From contig CM034546.1 in NCBI GenBank assembly GCA_020055645.1, positions 125,013,875 through 125,077,874 of the forward strand: 64,000 bases of DNA, read 5' to 3'. The position numbers and the translations under genes are program-made. The stretch is from Tomocerus qinae. Lineage: Eukaryota > Arthropoda > Collembola > Entomobryomorpha > Tomoceridae. Under the pieces are notes generated by a model that was given only the letters and a program-made list of their open reading frames with translations, was not told the DNA's origin and ran no database searches. The stretch's first letter is position 1; each line of letters starts with the position of its first letter. This document shows positions 32,601-44,715 of the stretch, piece after piece.

Positions 32601-35600
32601 TTTGACAAGCTTTATCCGTACAATAAGTGATCTATGTGATCGACTAAGCGAGAAAATTACGGAAGCCCAAAGAATTGAAATTATAATGCGTAATTTGCAC
32701 CCCCAGTATAGACAAAAATTACTTCTAAGCGGCAAGGCTTTTGTTACATTACAGGAATTAACAGAACAGGCTTATAAAGCACAGGAAAGTATTAAGGTGG
32801 ATCGAGATTATAGGGAACCTAGTACTACGAGTGCAGTCGAGCCGGGCTTAGCATATAGACCTTTGCAAAATTTGCCCTTACAAACTACAGCGTTTATAAG
32901 TCCACATAGTCTCTCTAGTAATCAACTGCCAGACTTACAACTAGGCTCTTATGATGCATATAGACATTACCATCCAGTAGATGGTGGTAGTCGTATTTCT
33001 AAAAGGAGTCTGTATTCCCAAAATCTGGTTTTGTTACACATCAGAATAGATCTTCATCCTCTAACTCCAGTCGGCAGTATGAAACGGAATATGTTCCTCC
33101 CAAATATTTTGAGCGTGGACCATCTATACGAAATGATGAAAACTTTCACCAAATGGCGCCAATAATAAATAGAGGCTTAGCACAAAGTCTTATCTCTAAG
33201 CAAAGTTATGATGAAAGACAGCAAAATACCACACATAGTTTTGTTGTTGATGCTCCTGAGACTGTACTTCTCAGAATTTGTGGCAAAACCTTTTTGCGCA
33301 GCTTGACGTGTCTTCTCCCATTTCATTTGTTAACGATGAAGTTATCAATGTTATTAAGATTAGACGTGTTCCAATTCATCCATATTTATGTCAAAATATC
33401 ATGGCGCAGGGAAAGAGTTCAGCCAGAGAGTTTGCTAGAATTTTGATTGAATGGGAATCTGGTTTCTAAATTTTGGGATTTTGTGCTCTTACCGGATTCA
33501 AAAGTCCAGGTGGTTTTGGGAACGGTTTTTCTAAGTTATGCTAAACTGGCAGGTTCAAATACAGTTGGTGTGTCAAACCTTGATTGCCTCATCGGAAACT
33601 TCCTCATAGCCAACCCAGAACTCCTTCCTTATCTATTTCTCGTGGGGTCCCTTTGGTATCGGTGATTAACCATGCCGACAACCCTCTGGATATGGTGAAG
33701 GCTGACTCTTCTATACAGGATCTGTTTGTTATTCCTCACATTGCACAGATTCAGGTATCAGTTGAGGACACTGGTAATCTACCCAGCAGTCCCGTCATAC
33801 CAAAGGTAGTAAAAAATGAGGTTATTCAGCAGCCTAGCCAGGTGTCTTCCTCTTCGTTCCTTATTCCTACTGAAACTTGCACTGTCAAGGATCCTGAACT
33901 TAACAAGAGGCTGTCTGTATGTAAAAGCTTACCTGGCATGAATTTCAGTACTTATCGTGTTAAAGTACAACTTTATAATGGCTTGAATATACCCCAGAGA
34001 GAAATATCTAATATCGCCGCGTTCTTTGAACCACCGTTCAACTCCAAGCCGACAGTTTCTCCCTTACCTGAGCTAATCATAGATACAGGCAATGTATTTC
34101 CTGAGAAATCTATGGCTCTTCCTATGGCTCCAACTAAGCGCGCCAATTGTGAGAATTTGTCTAATGCAATTTTGGAGAATGATGTAGTTCCATCCTCCAA
34201 AAATTCCAAGGACTTGAATCCGCTGGAGTCGCAGGGTTCCAATGGTAGATGGGTTTCCCGTTCTAATGATAAACGTTTGAGTGAGATTTATGTTGCTGAT
34301 TTATTTCCTTCCGCCGTAATTGATGACAAATTAGTTTCTGCCCGTAAAGTCAAGTACATCCTTTCTGTTAAAATCCTAACGTTGATTTACTTCATTGCGT
34401 CATTCTGTTTTGTTGCGCTGACTTGTTTTGTCACACCTTCAGAGGGGTCTAAACGGGCTGTAGAGACTTTGTGCGGCGATTGCTTATATTGGTTTTATGT
34501 TGCCATTATATTTCCCATAATTCACGTAATTCTGGAGCAACAGATATGTATTATCGTTAAGTTAGTTTGCCAAGAGGTATGTAACTTGCTGTTTAATTTC
34601 GATCCTGGAATAGTCACACGTCATGAGTCCTTTACTACTATTTCTATTTGCTATAGTAATGAAAATGAGCTAAATGAACCACTATCCAATCAACGAGTAA
34701 GTATTAGTATTATTATTCATGGTAAACTATATGCTAGCTTTATTTATAAAGAAATACAGCTAAAGATGAGAGTCCCTTTACGTTCTTCAAAGAAGACATC
34801 TACTCATTCCGAACTCTTTCATGAGACTGAGAGTTCGTCATCTCCTTCTGCACTCTTTCACGAGACTGAGAGTTGCACACCACAGTTTGAGCCCCACGCA
34901 CTATTTCATGAGACTGAGAGTCGTTCTACGATGTCAACTGCCTATTGATGTCCTCTTGAATATATCAAAAATATTTTTAGATTTATTAGTTAATATCGAG
35001 ATATTATGTAGTAAAAGTACAATATTTATATGTAATAATAGTTCCTAGGCATGTGATATCGGTATGTGAAAACATGGTTATGTGTGTGGTATAGAAAATA
35101 AATTGTTGTATCTCAAGGTTAGGCCAATATCCAAGATAAGTTAGATTGAGCTGCTGTCAATATGGTATTTTAAATTTAAGTTACCACGGTAATTTGAGGG
35201 GGGGGATATGTAGGGATTCATGGATTTGGGCTATAGGGATAGCTTGTAAGGTTGAGTTACAACTCAAGGAACAGTAGTTTTAGTGTAATGTTAAGTTTAA
35301 GTTGTATTTGTAAGCTCTGGGATTGAGCTTACGGGAAATAAACATAGTTTTAAGTGATAAAGTTAATTATAAGATATTTGCAATGACATTTTGGTCATTG
35401 TGAATGCAAAATCAAAAAGAGCTTTAAGGCCTGATTCTGATAGTATATCTTAAGTTGATCCTAGGTCAAGGATCAACGGAGCTAATTACCGTAATAGTTG
35501 AAGGTCGTTGGTGAATAAACGGCTGCAATGGTGTAGTTGTAGCTAAAATAGGTTAAGTGGGTAATTCTAATTCTAGTCGTGATTGGGATTCCTGGGACTT

Positions 35601-36853
35601 GCTTGCTTCTTGTTGCCGTGGTTCCTGCCCTGTTCCTGTTGACTGGTGACGTCAGGGGTTAGTTGTGTATGTCTAGTTGGACTCTGAGTTCGGAGCCAAT
35701 TAGCGGGTAAGAGTTTAGTCGCCGAATCGGTGCTTTACTCAACACGTGGTTTCTGAGTTCAGGGTCACGTGTGGGTTCCTGCCGGGTAATCGAGTCCGAT
35801 TCCCTGTAGAGTCTCAACGTGTCTCGAGTTCGGTCCTTTGTGTTGTCCTCCTTGACATCTGAGTTCAGGGTCGAGGCTCTACGTTCCCTCTTACGTTTTC
35901 GGGGTTAACTATTGTGGGCGATTCCCTTTTAACCTCTCAGTACTTTGCTGAGGGTTCCCTCCACTGTTTACACTGTTGTAATTCTTAAAGGTTATCTGGC
36001 AGTTTATGGTATTGTGAGTTTGCTTAATGTAAGTTGTTTGGATATTGGTCAAAGCTCTTAGATATATTTGTATTGTATTTCTATTGCGTTCTTTGTCTAT
36101 TTATTATCCGAAGTTATTTGGCATTCATTCTTTATTGTAAAAAGGACTCGTGTGAGGGTTAGCGATAACCCAATAGTGACGCTCTCCGTGTTGGGTTGCT
36201 TTTAACCACTTAGCATTTAGCACAGCAGCCAGGTTAAGAGCATTTGCGCGAAAAATAGCCTTATACCTTACATCAGTCGTTACAGTACCCAGCACAGAAA
36301 TTTGATCAAGGGAGCATCAGGGAAGGAATTTCAAAAGACATGTAAACAATGTTCACGGGGAAATTAAGCATGCTGAATGTCAATTGAATGTCATTGTTTA
36401 ATTTATAAACATACCATAAGGTAAGTTTCAATTTTTTCTGCAAAGTAGTAACATACTTGACCTTGTATTCCATTCCTAGAAATAACAAAGCAATTTTTTA
36501 ATTTGAGACTTTAAATTGTAAGCGTCCAAAGTTTTCAGTTTTACTCTATATTATGAGATGTACAGGGTTCGGAATTTAGGGGTTAAATTATTCTGTCATT
36601 GGATTTGCATACCATAATATTATCAATATTATCATGATACTAAACCGCACTACAAAGAAAACTAATTATTTATACAGATGAGATATAGACGACTTAAATA
36701 GCACATACCATCTGTTTGAATATAAGTAGCACTAAATTCATTTTCACAATAGCGATTAACTATACAACTTTTGCCCACTTTACAATTGCCTACCAATAGA
36801 ACTTTATATGCAGGATCATTGTTGGAAATCTCGGATAACTCAATGGATTCCAT
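29603..36853 (-). CDS. Atypical Rab-like small GTPase
   Basis: Five exons (36853-36709, 36475-36415, 30590-30430, 30028-29923, 29822-29603) join in frame to 230 residues. The GTP-binding motifs are present: G1 GNCKVGKS (22-29), a switch I Thr in YIQTDGMEYKVK, G4 NKSD (133-136) and G5 ETSAK (161-165). The G3 motif is DISGKF (70-75) where Rabs have DTAGQE, so the catalytic glutamine is missing and switch II is about five residues longer. Slow intrinsic GTP hydrolysis is therefore expected. The tail carries two cysteine clusters (SCCMKIFCCCF) followed by RPRKDFN, unlike a terminal CC or CxC prenylation signal. Exon 4 ends at a GC donor (ATGAG/gcatgt). Intron 2 (36414-30591) contains an LTR retroelement and intron 3 a small MITE. 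Confidence 0.85.
30097..30312. mobile_element. Non-autonomous hAT-like element (CAGGG ends) in Rab intron 3
   Basis: 216 bp with inverted ends CAGGGAACAAAAAAGG and its reverse (TTTTATGTTCCCTG), flanked by a perfect 8-bp duplication TGAGGAAT (30089-30096 and 30313-30320). The interior repeats CCTTTTTTG-like phrases in both orientations. An older relative is at 10155-10587. Confidence 0.88.
30808..31883 (+). repeat. 5' LTR of the retroelement
   Basis: 1076 bp, TGTAGGGATT...GTCGTTACA, offset by exactly 4401 bp from the 3' LTR. It is clearly less AT-rich than the surrounding genome in its middle part. Confidence 0.93.
35209..36284 (+). repeat. 3' LTR of the retroelement
   Basis: 1076 bp, the same ends and length as the 5' LTR, with a polypurine tract immediately before it and the GTAC target duplication after it. 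Confidence 0.93.
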
Positions 36854-38958
36854 TACATGGAGAGAATACCTTGTAATTTATGTGTACTAAACTGAAAAGA
36901 ATCTTTTGTTGCAGTTGGATTTAGAAAAAAAACGATTTTTTAAATTAGCTATCTCAATAATTAGGATGGTGAATCCGAAAGTTTGAATTCCGATAATCCA
37001 CGTAGTCACTGCATGCATGTTTCTCAACTAATGACCAAAATCTATGATGATAGGTTTCCAACCTTAAATTAATTGAATTATGAAACCCCTCCTGACTACT
37101 GGTAGTATGCTAAAGTTCGCTGATAGCAATTCCACTCCACATGAGTGTGTTCCCTTATGAGACTTCTATCCTCCACCCCCGCGCTGTAAATAGCTCCTTT
37201 AATGCACATGCATTCTCAGTGCGTAGACGATTATTCGTTAACAAACTTCCCATTACCATTATCGAATCTACTTTTCCATTATCGGAATCACCTTTGTGAT
37301 TATATAAACCACCATTGTAATTAAAGAGATCACTATTGTAATTATTTGTCACATTAAGAGATAACTTGTCAATTGTCGAAAAACTTTTAGACGAGTCCAC
37401 CGAATACCATGTTTAGGCATCGCATATCTTTTGGTTATGCTTGGTGGTTTACTTATTTTTATGGTCGAAATTGTATTTAATATCCATTCATATTCACAAT
37501 CCCATTCCCATTTAACGTTAGTCTTCGAATTTACTTGCTTTGTATTATTTCAATTTAGTCAACGTCAAACAGAAGCTGTCTTATTGTAAAGAAATATAAA
37601 ATTCTGTTACTCATTGACACATGTTTGTATACATAACATTATGAATCTTTTCTTTTCTGTGTTTTGGGAGCAGAGAATTGACTTCATCCTGCCTGAGTGG
37701 TTTAATTTTAACTTTCTAACCAAGCAAGTTCTTTCTGCATTTTATTTAGCATCACTTATATATACATTAACAAATTCTAAATGACTCTTATTAATTTATA
37801 GTTGTTTATAGTATAGAGAATGATTGGAAATCGGAAAATCGGAATGAATGGTATGCAATGATGTATGCTCGTGTATGTTTTATGTGTGGGGTAGCTGTAA
37901 AAGTAAGTTGTGAAAGTCTCAGTCTCAAGTTTTGTTTGCAACAGAAAGAATAAGCAAATCTCGATCGATCTACTAAATTCTGTGTCAGTCTTTCGCCCAC
38001 ACATACTTTTCTGTCAATGTGATATGCCCGTATGTTTCGAATAGACTCATCCTAACTGACTCCACAAGCTCCAAGTCCAACAGGCGTCCTGTAAATTCAG
38101 TTTTATTGATTAAATAATTAACTATAAATAGAAACTAATAAGATGTAGATTGCTGGAAGCAACAAATTATTAGTTAACGTATCAAAGTATAAATCCATAG
38201 TGTAAAGAACTAAGAACAGTCTCCAAATCGGATGCTGGCATTGGCAGCTATTTTACTGTATAAATATCACAGTTTTGTAGACTGAAGCTGAAAGAAATAA
38301 TAAATCTTAAGAATGATCTATGTACAAATCTAAGTAGCGCATACTCAATGAAAATTGATGAGCATTCATAATAGTGACAGTACGCAACAAGCCATGACTC
38401 ATCACATCAATCACACAGACTCCGACCAACACCGAAACTCCGAAGAATCTCTATAAAGTTACTATTGCACAATACGAGATTATCACTGTCTGTGTGTACA
38501 TTGTACAACAAATTTAAGGTACGTCATTATCAATGTAATTAAAAAGTATAATTTTGAATTGAACCTATCGCATTTGAGAAGATACAATTTATTTAATTAT
38601 TGATTGTATTTACGTCTATAATTTAAAATATAGCTATGTATGTATCATTTCTTTTTTGTGCTTAAATATATTGAGTACCTATCGTCGCTATAGTCACTAG
38701 TTAGTTTAGTAATTAGTAATACACTGATGACGGATGGTGTACACTAATGCGGTGCACTTTGCACTTCACAATATGTTAAATTCAAAATCAGAAATTCAAA
38801 ACGCGGAATTCTTTCAAACTAAATATTAATTTGATTTCATTTTCTTCATTCCTACAAATATAAACATTTTGGGTGATGGAATAATTTTCGTAGGAATCTA
38901 ATAATATTGTTGCAAATTCACAGGTGCGTTGTTAAACATTCCATTCTGAGCGAGGAAA
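36854..38958. other. Intergenic stretch between divergent Rab-like and F-box genes
   Basis: Some open frames exist (for example 37400-37155 minus, Asn/Gly/Ser-rich, with no ATG start), but none has a recognisable motif or splice partner. No RNA gene or repeat seen. Confidence 0.45.
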
Positions 38959-40248
38959 ATGAATTTTGAGGCTTTGTCCTTAAATTGCGATGCAGACAAT
39001 GCAGAGGAAGAGGAAGCAGTGCATACCGCTTTGATGATAGAAGATGTAATTGATTTAATTATTATTATTATAAAAATTCTCCAAGCATAATTAATAAGAT
39101 TCATGCCAATTAATATGAAAATATGATTGTTTTAGATTGTGGAGCACTTGTTTGGTTTTCTAACTGTGAACGAGATCAAAGTATGTCGTAAAGTAAATCG
39201 GAACTGGAAAGCAGTGGGGGCCAAGATGTTAAGGAAAAGTTGTCACATAACATTTGATTTCACAAAAGGCACAACCGGACATAACGAAACGGAGGATAAA
39301 TCAGCTGTTTTCAGTTCACCGTGTCTTCCTTATGCAGACAAATCTTCACCTTTCTCTGCTTTCTCCTTTTTTGGAACGCTGTTGTATCCCACCATCAACA
39401 CAATTTTGAATAATGTTCAGGAATCGATTAGAGAATTGATTCTGCACGGGGACCTGAAATTAAATTTTCCTGGAGGTGCTTTGGATTTGGACTCTTTGAT
39501 TTCTCCCTATTTGAAGAAATTGCATATTGTTCAACGTTCTTCATCTTCTGTGAGCAACTTGTCATTTGACAAAATTCTTGGAGTCAAGGATCTTCTCCTG
39601 TATAACTGCACTTTAGTCGTGGGAGAAAATAACACTCGCATCTGCCCGACGAAGCTTAACTTGAAGAATTGTAAATACACCAAGAATGGAGTGAATTTGG
39701 AATTATTTCGCGTACACAATTACTTTGATCTCGACGCAGCTAAATATATAGCTCTGGATGGCGAAAATTTATCTTTGAATCTTGGCAAATTTGGCAACGA
39801 CAAAATAGTCAGAGAAGTATGTCTGACCAAACTTGGATCTGTAAAATGGAAGAAATGCAAATGGTTCATCTCAAGTCTATTTTTAGACGGAGTGTCTCTC
39901 GTCGACAAGAATCGAATGACCATCAAGGAAATTGTTTGCACCAATTCCACTGTTGACATAACTGTCATTCAAAATCGAACAATTTGCGACGCTGAAGAAT
40001 GCATCAAGGCTTTTCTCGAAATGTACAACCCCTTCAATTCTCCAGACGTCACTTGCGTCCAGATGAATGAAGAGTGCGTTGCGATGCTCCCCTTCTGCTA
40101 TCATATGAATAACTTGAGGGAAATTGAAATCGCTACTGAAGATGCCAGTTTGGAAGAGCGAGCCCGAGTGGAGCTCACCATTGATCACTTACCAGTAAAT
40201 GCCAAACTTCGAGTTAAAAATTACATTCTGGTTATGAAGATTGATTAG
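38959..40248 (+). CDS. F-box protein
   Basis: Two exons (38959-39045 and 39136-40248) join in phase 0 to 399 residues. Exon 1 gives an acidic lead (MNFEALSLNCDADNAEEEEA). The F-box spans about residues 27-65 (IEDIVEHLFGFLTVNEIKVC followed by RKVNRNWKAVG), the segment that binds Skp1 in SCF ubiquitin ligases. The rest has irregular leucine-rich stretches (IRELILHGDLKL, LDSLISPYLKKLHIV) that may form degenerate LRRs for substrate binding. The substrate is unknown. Its 3' flank is duplicated in tandem. Confidence 0.8.
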
Positions 40249-40720
40249 ATTTAGAGATTCCAACATATGTTTGTGTTTCTAGACTGTATTTCTTCATAAA
40301 TTAGATGAAAATAGTCATTTTGACTACCATCTCCTATTTTGTTTACCAATTTACTTATTTTTGATGGAGAAAATAATTATTTTGTAGTTCTTATCCTAAC
40401 ATCTGTTTCTGATTTTCTATTTTCATTTCTTTGTTTTATATTATAGATTTTTGTCATTTCAGAAATAACTTTGTAGATTAATTAGATTTAGAGATTCTAA
40501 CATATGTTTGTTGTTTCTAGACTGTATTTTTACAAAGTATAGGTGAAAAGAGTCATTTTGACTACCATCTCCTATTTTGGTTACCAATTTACTTATTTTT
40601 GATGGAGAAAATAATTATTTTGTAAAGATTTTTTAAGTTTCGTATCCTAACATCTGCTTCTGACTTTCTATTTCATTTCTTTGTATGTTTTGTATACATT
40701 TTTGTCATTTCAGAAATAAG
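40245..40720. repeat. Tandem duplication of the F-box gene 3' flank
   Basis: Units of about 230-240 bp at 40245-40472 and 40481-40720 share long phrases (TTAGATTTAGAGATTC, GTCATTTTGACTACCATCTC, TTTTTGTCATTTCAGAAATA). The first unit starts at the stop codon, so the 3' UTR itself was doubled. Differences are mainly a few substitutions and short indels. Confidence 0.9.
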
Positions 40721-41488
40721 TTTATCCTAGTCTAGTAAATATTGTCATTCAACAACCGAGGATCCCGGTTGTCTCAATTTTAATTTTTCTCATCATTGCT
40801 CTCGTGAGTGTTTGATTTTGTTTAACCATTCCATAATTTGTTTACATTTACATGTTAATAATCTATTCGTTAAAACGAAGCTGTAGAGATTAAGATAAAT
40901 GTGCTTTATAGTCAGTCAGCTTTATTCGTATTCAGATTAAGTAAACTACAAGGCTAGTCTCAGTAGTCTCCTTTACTTGAGACAGGTTGTAATACTAAAC
41001 TGATTTGTGGATTCCTGGAACTGAAGTATCATCAAAAATAGTATTAGGTGTGATAAATGTGTGGTACCTCAAAATTAAATTTACCTATTAAATAGCATCA
41101 ATATTGAAAAGTATATAATGCAAAAAATATATGTAATGACTATATATTGTCTCTTCTGAGTTTATAAATGTCAATAAAATATTATATCCAATATTGTTAT
41201 TCTTCGGCTAATACTTTTATTGTGGCTTCTGTATAAGTAGTATATTTTGAGAATGCATAACTTCAGGTTATTTACATACAGAACAGGAATGGGCTTATTG
41301 ATAACAGTTAATTAAAAATAAGTAGTCATAAAATCCAGAAGAAAATGTGAACGCAAGACGATTTTTGGCAATAACATAAATTTTATTTTATTCAATTTTG
41401 AGAAGTGCTCAAAATGGTATCAATCTTGTCAATAGTGAACAAATTTTGTTTTTTTCCTATTTATTAAATTATTTCTTCAAGGAATAGT
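40721..41488. other. Intergenic stretch between convergent genes
   Basis: Lies between the F-box gene (plus) and the methyltransferase gene (minus). No feature supported. Confidence 0.5.
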
Positions 41489-42423
41489 TTAAGATTTATT
41501 TTGTAACAAAAAGAAAGATTCGTAAGGATCTCCCGAAATGACACGGTTGAAACGATCTCCTACATTCCTGCAAGGATGGCTTTCGGGCATCAATTTTTTC
41601 TCAAGTAATTTGACGCCAGCCCAACTCTTGAAGTATTTTTGCATATCTATAATTTTAATGTGGACATAAATATTGAACTATTTTTTAGAACATCCAAGAA
41701 TAAAAAGAAAAAGAAGATTGACAAAAACGTACCTTCATCAGTAACGCATTGCGGTGGTCCAGCGTACAGGTTTTTGTCATACTCGACCGTTTGGAGAAGA
41801 AACCGAAAATCATTATGACCTTTAAAAAACATAATTATTATTTTTTTTAAACAACTATTTGTTTTGTTTCAGATTGTTAGCGATTGTGTACCTTGAACGC
41901 TTCTTCTTAATAATTCAGCATACTGAGATCGTAATGAGTAGTCGATAGCAATGAAAGCAGCTCTATCCCAAATGACATCAAAAGGTCCCCACTCCTCAAT
42001 CGGGCAATCCAAGAAGTCTCCACAGAAAATAGTCAGCCGCCCATCTTCAGATTTGTAGAGGGAAGTGTCCTTGTCGAATTTCAGTCCAAGAGAATGCTCT
42101 TCATTCCATTCTTCAATTGTAGCAGCTACGAACTCAATCGCAAATACTTGGTGACCCAAACTGACAAGGTAAGGAATATCGATCGTTTTTCCACTCAGAG
42201 GAATGAAAAACTTTTTCGGTTTGTTAGCATCTGCTAGCATTGGCAAATATTCCAATAATTTAGGATGCACATCTTGCAACTGCCAACTGATATTTTTACT
42301 TTGGTAGCGGCTTCCCCAAAATTCTTGAGTGTAGACCATTTTAGAAGAGATCTGGAAGAAGAGATCCGCAGAAGGGAAATGATCAACTGACAATGAACTG
42401 GCAGATGCTAGATCAATATACAT
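41489..42423 (-). CDS. Thiopurine S-methyltransferase-like SAM methyltransferase
   Basis: Three exons (to 41892; 41819-41733; 41646-41489) join in frame. With the start at 42339 (MVYTQEFWGSRY) the product has 230 residues, close to the usual TPMT length of about 245; the upstream ATG at 42423 would give 258 and adds an unremarkable leader. I prefer 42339. TPMT features are in order: EFWGSRYQS at the N-terminus, FFIPLSGKTIDIPYL (the SAM-binding glycine region), GHQVFAIEF, the DRAAFIAID segment, and LLQTVEYDKNLYAGPPQCVT near the C-terminus (family: TLEYD....GPPFSV). Such enzymes methylate small thiols, selenols or tellurols using S-adenosylmethionine; in arthropods a detoxification role is probable. 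Confidence 0.88.
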
Positions 42424-43779
42424 TTATGTCCAGGCTTCTGTATCTTCCGTGAAATTTAACGAGCGTATTTAATCAATCCAATTTGGAGGGGCTTTAAAAG
42501 ATAGGTGAGTACTTTAGCTTTTAAAACCGGTCCACAGTCGTCCATCAAGGACAAAACTAAAACTAATGGCCAATGTACCAAGGTAGGTTGCTATATTATT
42601 GCTATATCTAGCAGAATTTGACATTTCATGAGAGATAATTCTAGTTTTAGTATAAAAATACTAAATCATCTAATCACTATTATAGTATAATCGTGTTGTT
42701 CGAGTTGCGCAGTGAAAAATTCCGTAGGTATGTTTTTTTTATATCATCGTGTGTTAATTTACCGCTCTGATAACGCAGCTAAAGCAGAAAAGGCTATATA
42801 CATCTTCTTTCTTATCATCGTACAATATTGCCCCCAGAATACACACTAGCTTTATTTATAACAGGGCCCAGGTTCTGGGACCGGCTAGTTATAAGTATAA
42901 TGCAAGAAGGTACACCTGTGAATAGATACTAAGATCATTGCACGTGCGTTTTGGATGGATAAATAGTAATTTGAATATTTCTACAATAAAAATTATCGTC
43001 TCAATCAACTGAGATGCATAAAAATAATTTATTTGCATTTCTTTAATAAAACCGGTTACATTTGATGGCTAAAGAACGAGTCTCTACTTATCCGGACTAG
43101 TTTAAGCTGGATAAATTTTTACTACCCTTTACGATATGTCTTTTCCTAATTGGAGACAGTCAAGTCACAGCAGATGTGTTTACTAAAGGGATCATTGAAT
43201 CCAAAACCCGAATAGAAGAGAAAAATGTCTTGCTATTTTAAGTAGTTTGCTTTGAAGTTGTCCCGAGTTTATTTACCTTCCTACAATATACGCCAACGAG
43301 TTTATCTTGTCCTTGAAATGTCAACAGGTGTCTTTTAATTAGATGATGGTCCTAACTAACAAGTGAGAATATTCTCATTGTTGCATTCGTCCTCCTAATT
43401 GTACTACGCAATTCTTACACAAGTCCTTTTTAGGTAAATAGACATTTACATAATTTACAAATGCAGCTGCAGACATTGATTAATTTTCGTTGATTGACAC
43501 GACAAACTATTTTCATTTAATGTTTATCTGGGGCGAAATAAATTTTATTACTAGATATAGCATTATTTATGAATTGCTCGCAATGTTAATTATGACGTTA
43601 AGAAAATGAATATTGATTATGATTTTTTGTAGGACGGAATATTGCGTTTATTTAAATTCCAATCCATGCAGCTATTTAAGTATTTATAATTTATTATGCC
43701 CAGTATGTTTGTTTCATGGTAAAAGTATAATAATTTTTAATTAGATCAATATTTAATTGTCAATTTTTATTTGTAGGAG
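42424..43779. other. Intergenic stretch
   Basis: Contains the methyltransferase promoter at its left end and the 3' flank of the acetyltransferase gene at its right end. No repeat or RNA gene recognised. Confidence 0.5.
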
Positions 43780-44715
43780 TCAATGTAATTTTAAACACAT
43801 AAAGGCAACAAATTCATCATCTTTACATCCATTTAGGAGCGTTTTTCCGTTTTTATCTCTGAAATCGTTATAATATTCTCTGCAAAGCTCCTGAAATCCA
43901 AGCTTGTGACAAATTATTCTTGTGTATGGACTAGTAAGGTTGCTTTTAACTACTTTGAAATTTTCATTGGATCTAACAAATCTCAAAGCTCTTTCGTACA
44001 TTTCCGTGGCTAGTCCTTGACCTCGATATTTAGGGTCGACACATGCACTGTAGAAATTGACAAAGGAGTCTATGCCAAATCTCTCGTAGATTTTTGAATT
44101 TCTATTAACAGTCCCCATTACTTTGTTCATGATTTCCATCTGCTTTGTTTTAAATCCTAGATTTTGGAATTGCTCCTCCAGGGATTTATTTTGTACATGT
44201 GTAATCCTTAGTCCTGCTATCTATAAAATATTATGCAAATTTTAATGGCTAAAGTTCGATTTAGAGTGTCACTTCCTTTTCACTTGAGGCACTAAGGAAC
44301 ATTCATAAATAAAACATTGCCGTTGCTCCAGGTATTTGGAATCTTAGAATGGTTCTTTTCCACAGGAAGTGAAAGGGAAAGTGATACTCAAAACCTAGCT
44401 TAAATTGGTATTTAATATTTTTAATATTTAATTGTATTGTTTAGGTAATAAAAATTCCATTACCTCATTAGTTTCCATATCCAAAGCATAAAAACTAAGA
44501 TTTTGGGGCAGAATTATCAAATAGATTTTGTCAAATTCAACAAAATATTCTTTGGAGTATTCCAATCCTCTTAATAAAGGTGTACTAAGGAAAAAATTCT
44601 TGTGCAGATGATCTAACACTCTGGGGTAGTCTTCTGGTTTAATCATTCGGAATTCGAAGTTTTTCCATACTCCTTCAACATGGCAAGTCATTTTCACTAA
44701 ACTCGTCTTCAACAA
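43780..44715 (-). CDS. GNAT acetyltransferase, arylalkylamine N-acetyltransferase-like
   Basis: Two exons (44715-44464, 44220-43780) join in phase 0 to 230 residues. Residues near the start (FEFRMIKPEDYPRVLDHLHK followed by FFLSTPLL) match the beginning of insect arylalkylamine N-acetyltransferases. The acetyl-CoA site, motif A, is CVDPKYRGQGLATEMYERAL (RGxGxA). Motif B follows, ending ICHKLGFQELCREYY. Enzymes of this group acetylate dopamine, serotonin or other amines and serve in sclerotisation, neurotransmitter inactivation or melatonin synthesis. ATGs at codon 1 and codon 9 are both possible starts. Confidence 0.87.

Larger units (their letters stand above)
30808..36284 (+). mobile_element. 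LTR retroelement, Ty3/Gypsy-like gag, non-autonomous, young
   Basis: A 5.5-kb element with two 1076-bp LTRs that begin TGT and end ACA, flanked by GTAC on both sides as a 4-bp target duplication. A G-run polypurine tract (GAGGGGGGGGATA) lies just before the 3' LTR. The internal part is about 3.3 kb. One open frame (32311-33165) encodes a Gag-like protein of the Ty3/Gypsy kind (YRWYCYEKFTILDWDSFKQG and LRKMLDDRFQGPEESLTSFI), and another (33584-34948) has hydrophobic stretches and short C-terminal repeats of uncertain relationship. I see no recognisable reverse transcriptase, RNase H or integrase, so it looks non-autonomous or broken. The LTRs look identical and equal in length by eye, so insertion was recent. 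It lies in sense opposite to the host Rab-like gene. Confidence 0.9.

Noticed and set aside
37155-37400. 81-codon minus-strand frame rich in Asn and Gly
   Set aside because: No ATG start, no motif, biased composition and no splice partner.
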